Positions 1-7,803 of a DNA stretch of 19,946 bases are shown one piece after another. The notes under the pieces were generated by a model. It was given only the letters and a program-made list of their open reading frames with translations. It was not told the origin of the DNA and did not search any database. Both the position numbers and the translations under genes were made by a program. This stretch comes from CAYZEZ01 sp964477295 (GTDB lineage Bacteria > Bacteroidota > Bacteroidia > Bacteroidales > SM23-62): contig CAYZEZ010000056.1 in NCBI GenBank assembly GCA_964477295.1, positions 1 to 19,946 of the forward strand. Direction: 5' to 3'. Position 1 is the first letter of the stretch; every line of letters begins with the position of its first letter.

Positions 1-409
1 TCTCGTAAAATTCAATCGCCTTATCGAACTGGTAATTGATGTGATAGGCCCTGGCGAGGGCAAAAAGTGCTTCTCTCGGGGCATTTCTCTCTTTATACGA
101 CCCCTCCCTGTAGCCCGCAACAATATTTTCGACGGCATCTTCCAGGTATGGTATAGCAAGTTCTTTCTTGTTATCAATACTCAGATAACAGGCACCGGTC
201 AGGAAGCTTAAATTGTAATTTGTGGGATCGGCTTTTAACAGCTCAAGGTAAATAAACACAGCTTCCTCAAATTCGTCTGTCATGAAAAAGTATTCCGCCT
301 CGAGAAAAGTCTTTTTAAACTCCTTCTGGTCGATCTGTCCACTTAAAGGGAGAAACAGCAGAGTATATAATACAAGAAAGATGGCTTTGCTAATGCGCAT
401 AAGCTGCAT
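1..409 (-). CDS. Secreted TPR-type protein, N-terminal part only
   Basis: The frame is open from the window edge to ATG codons at 409 and 400, both in frame. The protein begins with a short basic stretch and a hydrophobic segment ending near LPLSGQ, a probable signal peptide. Alpha-helical repeats follow, of the kind FMTDEFEEAVFIYLELLK and ALARAYHINYQFDKAIEFYE, which look like tetratricopeptide repeats. About 136 codons are visible and the C-terminus lies outside the window. In Bacteroidota such an N-terminus often precedes PD40 beta-propeller and OmpA domains in an outer-membrane-associated protein; that is inference, since those domains cannot be seen here. A promoter-like site at 418-447 would place the transcript start about ten bases before ATG 400, so 400 may be the true start. 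Confidence 0.75.
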   Translation of the reverse strand, partial: MQLMRISKAIFLVLYTLLFLPLSGQIDQKEFKKTFLEAEYFFMTDEFEEAVFIYLELLKADPTNYNLSFLTGACYLSIDNKKELAIPYLEDAVENIVAGYREGSYKERNAPREALFALARAYHINYQFDKAIEFYE

Positions 410-417
410 TTATTTCT

Positions 418-447
418 CAAAAGTATAATAAATCATGAATAGTCAAA
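418..447 (-). promoter_or_regulatory. Bacteroidota-type promoter for the TPR gene
   Basis: Read on the minus strand, TTTG (447-444) is followed after 18 bases by TACTTTTG (425-418). This matches the Bacteroides -33 TTTG and -7 TAnnTTTG consensus at all specified bases. Transcription would start close to the ATG pair at 409/400, giving a very short leader. The site was found by eye only; no start mapping supports it. Confidence 0.4.
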
Positions 448-588
448 TATGTAAATCTCAGAATATATTAACAATCAGGTATTTCACAACTATAAGATCC
501 TCAAAGTGACTGCCTGTAAATACTGCAACATTGGAATATTTCCCTTATTTAACTAACTTTTTAGCCTTAATCATTATGATGTCATGAA

Positions 589-843
589 ATGAGCATGAAA
601 AATTTAATCCATTGCTTCACAACAGGAGATGATTATTCCCCATGAGAGAAAGAGCAGGTCCGGGCTGGGCAAATCAGCCTGGAAAATACAACAGATATCT
701 TCACTGAAATATCAGATAAACTTGAGTTCATCTACTACCAATCGGATTCACTGACCAATAAATTGAATAAAGCACGTGATGAAAACTACAAGCTGGCAAA
801 GAGCCTGAATAATGCTAATAGTGAAATTAACCAGCTGTTGTGA
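589..843 (+). pseudogene. Decayed coiled-coil protein fragment
   Basis: From ATG 589 (or ATG 595) the frame reads MSMKNLIHCFTTGDDYSP, meets TGA at 643-645, and then continues in the same frame for 65 codons to TGA 841-843. The second part, including ISDKLEFIYYQSDSLTNKLN and ARDENYKLAKSLNNANSEIN, has the amphipathic, charged make-up of a genuine coiled coil. It has no good start codon of its own. I read it as the tail of a gene broken by a nonsense change and perhaps a deletion. The part before the TGA is less convincing. I do not recognise a family. A chance open frame is possible but less likely, given the composition. Confidence 0.4.
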
Positions 844-956
844 TTCGTAATATCAATAATCTCCCCAGAAAAGTAAGAACCCATGACTCGCAATTGATTA
901 TTCATTCTTCTTTTTTTTGTTATATTGCATAAACAATGGTTTATTTCTGAATCTGA

Positions 957-1334
957 ATGAAAAAGAAATTTGAACTGGAATATACTTTAAACTCTTCTCT
1001 AAAAGTTCTGTATAACAGGTTGAGCACTCCTGGCGGACTTTCAGAATGGTTTGCCAATGATGTGAACCTGAAGGGGAAAGTCTTTACTTTTATCTGGGAA
1101 GGCAACGAGCAGTCAGCGGAAGTTATTTTAAAAAAAGACAATAAATATATTCGTTTCCATTGGGTATCTGATCTGGATGCAGATACATTCTTCGAATTTC
1201 GCATAGCTCAGGACGAGCTTACAGGTGATGTATCACTGATGATAACTGATTTTGCTGAGGAAGATGAGAAAAATGATTCAATCGACCTGTGGGATAGCCA
1301 GATAGCTGAACTAAAACATTGTATTGGTCTCTGA
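957..1334 (+). CDS. START-like domain protein (SRPBCC superfamily)
   Basis: This complete 125-residue protein resembles the START-like family widespread in Bacteroidota (PF19569 type), normally about 125-130 residues. Recognisable family features are the opening KFELEYTLNSSLKVLYNRLS, then STPGGLSEWFANDV around residue 23, VFTFIWEG, the Y/F-IRFHW strand, TFFEFRI, and the closing helix LWDSQIAELKHCIGL. The SRPBCC fold forms a helix-grip cavity for hydrophobic ligands, but the ligand here is unknown. No signal peptide is visible, so it is probably cytoplasmic. It lies 262 bases before an LptG-type permease; I recall this neighbour pair from other Bacteroidota, which hints at a link to lipid or LPS handling. 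The stop and length agree with the family, so it appears intact. Confidence 0.82.
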   Translation: MKKKFELEYTLNSSLKVLYNRLSTPGGLSEWFANDVNLKGKVFTFIWEGNEQSAEVILKKDNKYIRFHWVSDLDADTFFEFRIAQDELTGDVSLMITDFAEEDEKNDSIDLWDSQIAELKHCIGL

Positions 1335-1400
1335 TTCCAACCGGCAAACATTTATATAATAACTCTTCAAGGTGATCGTTTGATAAATGGAGTACTTGAA

Positions 1401-1581
1401 GCTCCCCGGCGAAAGCGTTGATGAACTGAAGTCCTGAGTACGGCGAAGCCAACCGGTAAAAACCGACGGCCGGGCCAAACGACAAAGCCAGACCGGCGGA
1501 GCAAAACTTCGATCCTTGATTATTGTTGAAACTTAGTGCTCGCTGTCTCCGCCCCGGATAACTCGCGGATAATGCGTTAAA
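1401..1581. repeat. GC-rich patch, candidate dispersed intergenic repeat
   Basis: The spacer between the START-like gene and lptG changes sharply in composition here. It carries GCTCCCCGG at 1401-1409 facing CCGGCGGAGC at 1493-1502 (inverted, one-base slip). Read on the minus strand, it also has two imperfect direct copies of a CCGGT-TGGCTT-CG word. The tail at 1538-1581 includes GTGCTCGCT and TAATGCG, words also found in the GC-rich patch after dnaK. No convincing coding frame is seen on either strand. A repeated intergenic element is the simplest reading, but only one clear copy is in the window. Confidence 0.3.
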
Positions 1582-1596
1582 ATGATTCTTGAGAAA

Positions 1597-3085
1597 ATGG
1601 TTAAAAGACTGCACTGGCTGGTATTGAAATCCTTTCTTGGCCCGTTTTTACTGACCTTCTGCATTGTCATTTTTGTACTGGTGATGCAATTTCTTTTCAA
1701 GTACATCAACGATCTGATCGGCAAAGGGCTTGAAATAAAAATCATTGCCGAATTCTTCCTGTATCTCTGTACCAGCATGGTGCCTCTGGCCCTGCCACTG
1801 GCATTGCTTATGGCAGCCTTGATGACATTTGGCAACCTGGGCGAATACAATGAACTAACTGCACTAAAATCATCAGGAATATCTCTTCCCAGAATAATGA
1901 AACCACTCATTTTTTTAACTCTGGCGATTTGCGTGGGTGCATTTTATTTTTCAAATAATGTCCTGCCCGTTGCCAATCTGAAAATGAGGTCCCTATTATA
2001 CGACATTCAAAGGCAACGTCCTGAATTTCATATAGTTGAAGGAATTTTTTATAACGGTATTGAAGGATATAGTATCCGGATTGGTGATAAGGATACACGG
2101 TCGGGAATGTTATATGATCTGCGAATTTATGATCATTCCGATAGAAATGGAAACAATAAAGTAACCTATGCTGACTCCGGAACGATGAAAATGACAGCCG
2201 ATGAAAAATACCTGGTGATTACACTTTATCATGGTAAAACCTATGATGAAATACAAACTGACCGCCGGAACAGAAGAGACTTCACCTACCCGTTGCGAAG
2301 AGATGCTTTCGAGGAACAGGTGATGATGGTCGAGATGAAGGGATTTGGTTTAGACCGCACAGATGAATCGCTCTTTAAGGGTAATTATAATATGTTAAGT
2401 CTCTCGCAGTTAAAATATTATGAAGATTCCATAAGGAAAGATATAAACATACTTTACCATGGCCTCAATCAAAGCCTGTACAGGGCAACCTACGCCTCTT
2501 TCAGGAATGGTCGGGGCAGGCCTTTTAAGCAAAGTCCGAATGCCGGTACACCGAAGATATATATTCTGAAAAAAGACAGCCTGCTGGCCTCTCTTTCAAG
2601 TCAGAATCAGTTGNNNNNNNNNNATAAACCATGCATTAACACAGGCAAGGGCTTCAATGAATTATGTGACGACCACATTTACCAATACGGACAGTAAAAC
2701 AAGGCGGCTTAGAAAATACCAGATCGAGATCCAAAGAAAGTTTACCCTTTCATTTGCCTGTTTTATATTCTTTTTCATCGGCGCCCCTCTGGGTGCCATC
2801 ATCAGGAAAGGGGGATTGGGAATGCCAACAGTCATTTCTATCCTGTTCTTTATCTTCTATTATATCATTTCTCTCTCCGGTGAAAAATTTGCCCGTGAAA
2901 GCATCATTACTCCTTTCGAGGGCATGTGGATATCAGCTGTTATTCTCTTTCCAATGGGAATTTGGCTTACATACAAAGCAGCCACCGACTCCACGATTAT
3001 GAACCTCGACACCTACACACATTTCTTCAGGAGGCTCAAAAATCCGTTTAAATTATTTTCCCGCAAATCCGCAGAGGTTGAATGA
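1597..3085 (+). CDS. LptF/LptG-family (YjgP/YjgQ) permease, split by assembly gap
   Basis: This is an inner-membrane permease of the LPS transport ABC complex, which with LptB2 extracts LPS and passes it to the LptC/LptA bridge. The N-terminal half has the typical KSFLGPF segment, transmembrane helices near residues 14-36, 49-78 and 100-120, the NELTALKSSGISLPRI coupling region, and the start of the periplasmic jellyroll. Ten Ns at 2614-2623 interrupt it. Codons resume at 2624 (INHALTQARASMNYV) and reach the stop through three C-terminal helices with FIGAPLGAIIRKGGLG. About 492 codons are visible, normal for the family. The two sides differ in frame by the 10-base placeholder, so the real gap should be a multiple of three. 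ATG 1597 fits the family N-terminus and has GAGAAA upstream; ATG 1582 is an in-frame alternative. Confidence 0.88.
2614..2623. other. Assembly gap (10 Ns)
   Basis: A run of ten N characters lies inside the LptG-type gene. The last codon before it is TTG 2611-2613, and the first codon after it in the gene's frame is ATA 2624-2626. Ten is therefore a placeholder length. The missing DNA codes for a piece of the region between the periplasmic domain and the fourth membrane helix. Confidence 0.97.
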
Positions 3086-3089
3086 AACG

Positions 3090-4292
3090 ATGAAAATCCT
3101 GATCCTTTCAAAAAAGAATCCATACCCTCCGCGCGACGGTGAGGCTATCGTCATACTTAATATGGCACAGGGACTGGCCGCAGCCGGCCACGAAATATGG
3201 TTGCTTGCGATGAATACAACCAAACATTTTACTCCTCCCGGGGAGATCCCGGATAGCCTGAAAGATAAAATCAAATTTAGTATAGTTAATGTCGATACCA
3301 GGATCCGGTTGTTCCGCCTCATCGTTAATCTGCTCTTCTCAAAAGCGCCATACAACGCCATAAGGTTCAGGTCACAGGAATACCTAACAAAACTCAAAGG
3401 CTTGCTGAAATCACAGTCATTTGATATCATTCAGACAGAGGGGCCATACCTGGATTTTTGTATACCGGTGATCCGGGGGCTAAGCAATGCCCGGATCTCT
3501 TTCAGGGCACATAATTTAGAGTATATGATCTGGGAACGCAGGGCTGCAGCCACCGGTAATCCTTTCACTAAGTTCTACCTGAATGTATTGAAAAGGAGAA
3601 TCAAAAATCTTGAAACAACACTTTTAAAGAGAATTGATGCCCTGGTCCCGATATCTGAAACAGATCTTTCGGGATTTCGTCAGATGGGTGCAAAAGTCCC
3701 GCAATTAACCTGCCAGACCGGTATTGATATATCTGCATACAAATCAGCTGCTCCCCCTGAGGGTACCAGTCTGTTTTTCATTGGTTCACTTGATTGGGGA
3801 CCAAATACTGAAGGTCTCGACTGGTTTTTCGATCATGTATGGCCATCCTTAAATAAAAAGTATCCGGAACTGAAATTCTATATTGCAGGACGAAATTCGG
3901 CTTTCTATTTTAAGGGGAAAAAACGCAATGACAATGTTATTAATTGTGGAGAGGTTGAAGATGCCCTGCAATTTATGCGTGACCACTCCATTATGGTTGT
4001 GCCGCTTTTTTCGGGAAGTGGCATACGGATTAAAATCCTGGAAGGAATGGCTATGATGAAAACCATAATCACAACTGCAATCGGCGCTGAAGGTATCACC
4101 GTTACCCATGAGAAAGACATATTGATTGCAAATACAGCAAAAGAATTCATTTCATGGATCGACACCTTAATGGAAGGTCCGGAGAAGATTCTGGCAATAG
4201 GCACTAAAGCAAGAAAGTTAGTTACAGAAAAATTTGATAATTTAGTATTGTCGAAGAAGTTGACCGATTTCTATAAACAGCAAATGTTATGA
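3090..4292 (+). CDS. Glycosyltransferase family 4 (GT-B fold)
   Basis: This 400-residue protein has the two Rossmann-like halves of a GT4 retaining glycosyltransferase. The N-terminal half opens with MKILILSKKNPYPPRDGEAI, the glycine-containing acceptor loop, and includes FDIIQTEGPYLDF and the RAHNLEYMIWERRA segment. The C-terminal nucleotide-sugar half includes LFFIGSLDWGPNTEGLDWF (about 228-246), FYIAGRN, and the GSGIRIKILEGMAM motif (309-322) that holds the donor. The donor and acceptor sugars cannot be read from sequence. ATG 3090 lies just after the lptG stop with a purine-rich AGAGG upstream; an earlier TTG at 3078 is less likely. It ends in an ATGA overlap with the GT2 gene, so the two are probably translated together and act on the same envelope glycan. 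Confidence 0.88.
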   Translation: MKILILSKKNPYPPRDGEAIVILNMAQGLAAAGHEIWLLAMNTTKHFTPPGEIPDSLKDKIKFSIVNVDTRIRLFRLIVNLLFSKAPYNAIRFRSQEYLTKLKGLLKSQSFDIIQTEGPYLDFCIPVIRGLSNARISFRAHNLEYMIWERRAAATGNPFTKFYLNVLKRRIKNLETTLLKRIDALVPISETDLSGFRQMGAKVPQLTCQTGIDISAYKSAAPPEGTSLFFIGSLDWGPNTEGLDWFFDHVWPSLNKKYPELKFYIAGRNSAFYFKGKKRNDNVINCGEVEDALQFMRDHSIMVVPLFSGSGIRIKILEGMAMMKTIITTAIGAEGITVTHEKDILIANTAKEFISWIDTLMEGPEKILAIGTKARKLVTEKFDNLVLSKKLTDFYKQQML

Positions 4293-5464
4293 TCTGGGGC
4301 ATTATTTTCTGGGTCTCTGTATTCTTCATCCTGCATACATATTTGCTGTTCCCCTTAATTCTTAAAGCTTTAGCTGCCAATAAAAAACAAAACGACATTC
4401 TTTTTTCGCGTGATGATGAATTACCTTTTATCTCGGTAATCATGGCAGTACATAATGAGGAGACGGTGATCATTGAAAAAGTTAGAAGCATTTTTAATAC
4501 CGATTATCCGGAGGAACAGTTTGAGCTACTTATCGGATCCGATGCCTCCACCGATAAAACGAATGAAATATTGAACATTTATTCGAGCGATAATCCCGGA
4601 TTGCATTTCTTCGCTTTCGGGCAACGAAGAGGTAAGGGAGAGGTGATCAACGATTTACGGATTAAAGCAAGGGGTGAAATTCTTGTCCTTTCTGATGCTA
4701 ATGTTATGTTTTCTGAAAATACACTTTTCGAGCTGGCTAAGCACTTTAAAAACAAAGACATAGGACTGGTTGGAAGCAACCTGCTTAATTCCAAAAAGGA
4801 CAGGACAGGTATATCCATCCAGGAATCTTCATTTATTTCCAGGGAACTGCGGTTAAAATATTATGAAGGGAAAATATGGGGCACCATGATGGGCGCATTT
4901 GGCGGATGTTATGCCGTGCGTTATGAGCTTTACTCAAAAGTGCCTGAAGGATACACAGTAGACGATTTTTACATTACAATGAAGGTGCTGGAAAAAAAGA
5001 AAAAAAGCATCCAGGAAAACAATGCCATTTGTTACGAAGATGTGCAAAATCAGATAAAAGAGGAGTTTCGCAGAAAAATCAGGATCTCATCAGGGAATTT
5101 TCAGAACCTGAGATCATTCGGATACATGCTGTGGCCGCCCTTCACCGGACTGGCCTTTTGCTTCCTTTCACATAAGATCCTGCGCTGGCTTGTTCCTTTT
5201 TTCCTGATACTGACATTGATTTCAAATGCATTTATTTACATAGCCAATCCTGTTTACACAATCACCCTGTTGGGCCAGCTAGCCCTTCTGCTGCTTCCTT
5301 TTATTGATCTCCTGGTAAGGAAAATTGGATTACATATAGTACTTTTGCGGTTCATTACACATTTTTATAGCATGAACCTGGCCCTTTTGATAGGGTTCAT
5401 CAAATTTTTAACGGGGAGAAAAACCAATGTTTGGCAACCAACCAGCAGATTCGAAAGGAAATAG
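4289..5464 (+). CDS. Membrane glycosyltransferase family 2
   Basis: This 391-residue protein is an inverting GT-A glycosyltransferase. It has an N-terminal membrane helix (5-29), a catalytic domain, and C-terminal helices near 297-319, 323-341 and 357-374. The catalytic signs are PFISVIMAVHNEE (46-58), the nucleotide-binding DASTD (85-89), SDAN (135-138) in the place of the metal-binding DxD, GAFGGCYAVR (202-211), the acidic VDDF (224-227) and a basic RRKIRI helix (261-266). The layout resembles processive or polyprenyl-linked GT2 enzymes such as the BcsA/NodC group, without the full QxxRW motif. It overlaps the GT4 gene by ATGA. Its 3' end overlaps ribBA by 38 bases, which would tie the three into one transcript. 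The product glycan is unknown. Confidence 0.88.
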   Translation: MIWGIIFWVSVFFILHTYLLFPLILKALAANKKQNDILFSRDDELPFISVIMAVHNEETVIIEKVRSIFNTDYPEEQFELLIGSDASTDKTNEILNIYSSDNPGLHFFAFGQRRGKGEVINDLRIKARGEILVLSDANVMFSENTLFELAKHFKNKDIGLVGSNLLNSKKDRTGISIQESSFISRELRLKYYEGKIWGTMMGAFGGCYAVRYELYSKVPEGYTVDDFYITMKVLEKKKKSIQENNAICYEDVQNQIKEEFRRKIRISSGNFQNLRSFGYMLWPPFTGLAFCFLSHKILRWLVPFFLILTLISNAFIYIANPVYTITLLGQLALLLLPFIDLLVRKIGLHIVLLRFITHFYSMNLALLIGFIKFLTGRKTNVWQPTSRFERK

Positions 5465-6704
5465 CATCATCCAGTTCAATAGTATTGAAGAAGGAATAGA
5501 AGATATCCGTAATGGAAAGATCATTATTGTCGTGGACGATGAGGACAGGGAAAATGAGGGGGATTTTATAACTGCTGCAGATCTTATTACACCTGAGAAA
5601 ATCAATTTTATGGCCAAATATGGCCGGGGACTGATCTGTGCTCCCTTAACCGAGGACCGATGTAAAGAGCTTGAACTTGACATGATGGTTGGAAAAAACA
5701 CCAGCCTCCATGCCACGGCTTTTACTGTAACGGTCGACCTGCTCGGGCACGGAACCACTACCGGGATCTCTGCCAGCGACAGGGCCAAAACCGTTAAGGC
5801 ACTGGTAAACCCAGCCACCCGTCCGGGTGACCTGGCACGTCCGGGGCATATCTTCCCACTAAAAGCTAAGTCGAAAGGTGTATTAAGGCGTACGGGCCAT
5901 ACTGAAGCTACTGTAGACCTTACTCAACTTGCAGGATTAGCACCAGCAGGTGTTCTGGTGGAAATAATGAGCGAGGATGGGACCATGGCCAGGTTGCCAG
6001 AGCTAATGGAAATTGCCAGGCAATTCAATCTAAAGATAATAACTATCAAAGACCTGATCGCATACAGATTGAAAACAGAAAGTATCGTGATCAAGGGAGT
6101 GGAAGTGAATCTGCCAACTCAATTTGGCGAATTCCACCTGATACCGTTTATCCAAAAGTCAAACGGGCTGGAACATTTAGCCCTGACAAAAGGATCATGG
6201 TCGAAGGATGAACCGGTTTTGGTCAGAGTACATTCATCCTGCATGACAGGTGATATTTTCGGATCTTATCGTTGCGATTGCGGCGCTCAATTGCACAAAG
6301 CCATGGAGATGATTAATGATGCAGGGAAGGGTGCAATTATTTACATGAACCAGGAGGGACGTGGTATAGGATTATTCAATAAAGTGAAGGCATATAAGCT
6401 GCAGGAAGAGGGGCGTGATACAGTGGAGGCCAACCTCGACCTGGGATTCAGAGCAGATGAACGGGATTATGGTGTCGGCGCAAATATTTTACATAAACTT
6501 GGCCTGGGTAAGATCAAACTGATCACCAATAACCCGGTTAAAAGAGCCGGGCTGGAAGGATACGGATTAAAAATAGTTGAGAATATTTCCCTGGAAATAA
6601 TGCCGAATGAACATAACGCTTTTTACCTGAAGACCAAGAAAGATAAAATGGGCCATTTCCTCGATCTGGCACGTTATGAGACGGATGACAAGGACAATCA
6701 TTAG
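5427..6704 (+). CDS. ribBA: Bifunctional riboflavin biosynthesis protein RibBA
   Basis: This protein carries out two early steps of riboflavin synthesis. The N-terminal half (about 1-212) is 3,4-dihydroxy-2-butanone-4-phosphate synthase, shown by VVDDEDRENEGDFITAAD (35-52), RPGHIFPL (138-145) and RTGHTEATVDL (155-165). The C-terminal half is GTP cyclohydrolase II, with the zinc cysteines C272, C283 and C285 in SSCMTGDIFGSYRCDCG and the GTP-binding NQEGRGIGL (308-316). At 425 residues it has the usual fusion length, and no key residue is missing. The start at ATG 5427 has GGGGAG ten bases upstream and is the only ATG before the conserved core. It overlaps the GT2 gene by 38 bases and lies 14 bases before fmt. 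No FMN riboswitch can sit upstream, because that DNA is coding. Confidence 0.97.
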   Translation: MFGNQPADSKGNSIIQFNSIEEGIEDIRNGKIIIVVDDEDRENEGDFITAADLITPEKINFMAKYGRGLICAPLTEDRCKELELDMMVGKNTSLHATAFTVTVDLLGHGTTTGISASDRAKTVKALVNPATRPGDLARPGHIFPLKAKSKGVLRRTGHTEATVDLTQLAGLAPAGVLVEIMSEDGTMARLPELMEIARQFNLKIITIKDLIAYRLKTESIVIKGVEVNLPTQFGEFHLIPFIQKSNGLEHLALTKGSWSKDEPVLVRVHSSCMTGDIFGSYRCDCGAQLHKAMEMINDAGKGAIIYMNQEGRGIGLFNKVKAYKLQEEGRDTVEANLDLGFRADERDYGVGANILHKLGLGKIKLITNNPVKRAGLEGYGLKIVENISLEIMPNEHNAFYLKTKKDKMGHFLDLARYETDDKDNH

Positions 6705-6718
6705 TTTATTCCGTATCA

Positions 6719-7699
6719 ATGAAAAAGGATTTTCGCATAGTCTTTATGGGCACCCCTGACTTTGCTGTCCAATCCCTGCTCGCCTTGATAAAGTCGGGAT
6801 ACAACATAGTGGGCGTGGTCACCGGGCCCGACAAACCATCTGGCCGGGGCAGAAAGATCGTCCCTTCACCAGTTAAACAATGTGCCATCGAAAATGGGAT
6901 CCCTGTTTTGCAACCGGAAAAACTTAAAGACCCGGGATTTATCCGTGAACTGAAGGAATTAAGACCCGACTTGCAGGTTGTGGTGGCATTCCGCATGCTA
7001 CCCGAAGATGTATGGGAAATGCCTTCATCGGGCACCATTAATCTGCATGCATCCCTTCTCCCGCAATACAGGGGTGCTGCACCCATAAACTGGGCAATTA
7101 TTAACGGGGAAAAAATCACCGGAATTACCACCTTTTTTATCCGCCATGAAATGGATACCGGTAATATTATTCTCCAGGAAAAACTCAATATTTCTCCTGA
7201 TGAAACAGCCGGTGAATTACACGACAGGTTAATGATAGCAGGAGCCAGCCTGGTTTTAAAAACTGTCGGTAAAATTTTTTCAGGTAATATCACCACTATC
7301 AACCAGCGGGACTTAATTAAAGAAGGAACTGAACTCAGGAAAGCACCCAAAATATTTACGGAAGACTGCAGAATAAAATGGAGCGAGAAGGTCGACCGGA
7401 TTAATAATACCATCCGTGGGCTCAGTCCTCATCCAGGTGCCTGGTCAGAATGGCAAAAACCAGATGGAGACATCCTGTTTCTTAAAATTTATAGTGCCCA
7501 AAAAGAAACCATTCAGACAGTCCATTCACCGGGGACTATAATTACCGATTATAAAACCCAGCTCGAAATTGCAGCTGCAGACGGATATATAAGCATCCTT
7601 AACCTCCAGCAGGCAGGCAAGAAAAGAATGGATGTCGCAGAGTTTCTACGTGGTGTCAAGGGCCTGGAGGATTATTCCCTTTTATCGCATCGGAATTAG
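6719..7699 (+). CDS. fmt: Methionyl-tRNA formyltransferase
   Basis: Fmt moves a formyl group from 10-formyltetrahydrofolate to Met-tRNA(fMet), giving the initiator tRNA used in bacterial translation. The 326-residue protein has the family's usual length. The formyltransferase core opens with IVFMGTPDFAV (8-17). Its catalytic residues are N108, H110 and D146, matching E. coli N106, H108 and D144, and SLLPQYRGAAPI (112-123) is the folate-binding loop. The C-terminal tRNA-binding domain starts near IKWSEKVDRINNTIRGLSPH. It follows ribBA by 14 bases, so it is probably the last gene of the envelope/riboflavin transcript. It faces a convergent gene across about 100 bases in which I see no clear terminator hairpin. 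Confidence 0.97.
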   Translation: MKKDFRIVFMGTPDFAVQSLLALIKSGYNIVGVVTGPDKPSGRGRKIVPSPVKQCAIENGIPVLQPEKLKDPGFIRELKELRPDLQVVVAFRMLPEDVWEMPSSGTINLHASLLPQYRGAAPINWAIINGEKITGITTFFIRHEMDTGNIILQEKLNISPDETAGELHDRLMIAGASLVLKTVGKIFSGNITTINQRDLIKEGTELRKAPKIFTEDCRIKWSEKVDRINNTIRGLSPHPGAWSEWQKPDGDILFLKIYSAQKETIQTVHSPGTIITDYKTQLEIAAADGYISILNLQQAGKKRMDVAEFLRGVKGLEDYSLLSHRN

Positions 7700-7803
7700 G
7701 ATTCCGGGATTATTGCCGTCAGCTTAAGTTGATTGGTACCTGGTTTTAAGAAACATCAAATTCATCTGCGCCGTTTAAAACCGATGGCAAATGATTCAAT
7801 GAT

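Larger units (their letters stand above)
410..956. other. Long spacer with a decayed frame and a promoter-like site
   Basis: This 547-base spacer separates divergent genes. It holds the promoter-like site of the minus-strand TPR gene (418-447), a coiled-coil coding remnant (589-843), and AT-rich sequence upstream of the START-like gene. TTTG at 916-919 and TATTTCTG at 942-949 (one mismatch to TAnnTTTG, spacer 22) could be a weak promoter giving an almost leaderless START-like transcript. I see no hairpin terminator, RNA gene or mobile-element end. Confidence 0.5.

Noticed and set aside
643..645. TGA recoding (readthrough or selenocysteine) in the coiled-coil frame
   Set aside because: TGA is a normal stop for other genes here, no SECIS-like hairpin was seen, and the part upstream of the TGA is not convincing as protein.
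1219..1614. 131-codon minus-strand frame over the START-like 3' end and spacer
   Set aside because: It overlaps a conserved gene and the GC-rich patch, and its translation lacks any family-like pattern.
2657..3085. Separate small membrane protein starting at ATG 2657
   Set aside because: Codons 2624-2656 in the same frame continue the permease family sequence, so this is the C-terminal end of the LptG-type gene after the gap.
5300..5426. FMN riboswitch upstream of ribBA
   Set aside because: The region codes for the GT2 C-terminal helices and no RFN-type conserved segments are visible.
6706..7413. 235-codon minus-strand frame opposite fmt
   Set aside because: It is the complement of a clear fmt gene with intact catalytic motifs; the translation is low quality.
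7700..7803. Shared bidirectional terminator between fmt and the glucosaminidase gene
   Set aside because: Only short imperfect inverted words occur, with no stem of useful length followed by a T tract.
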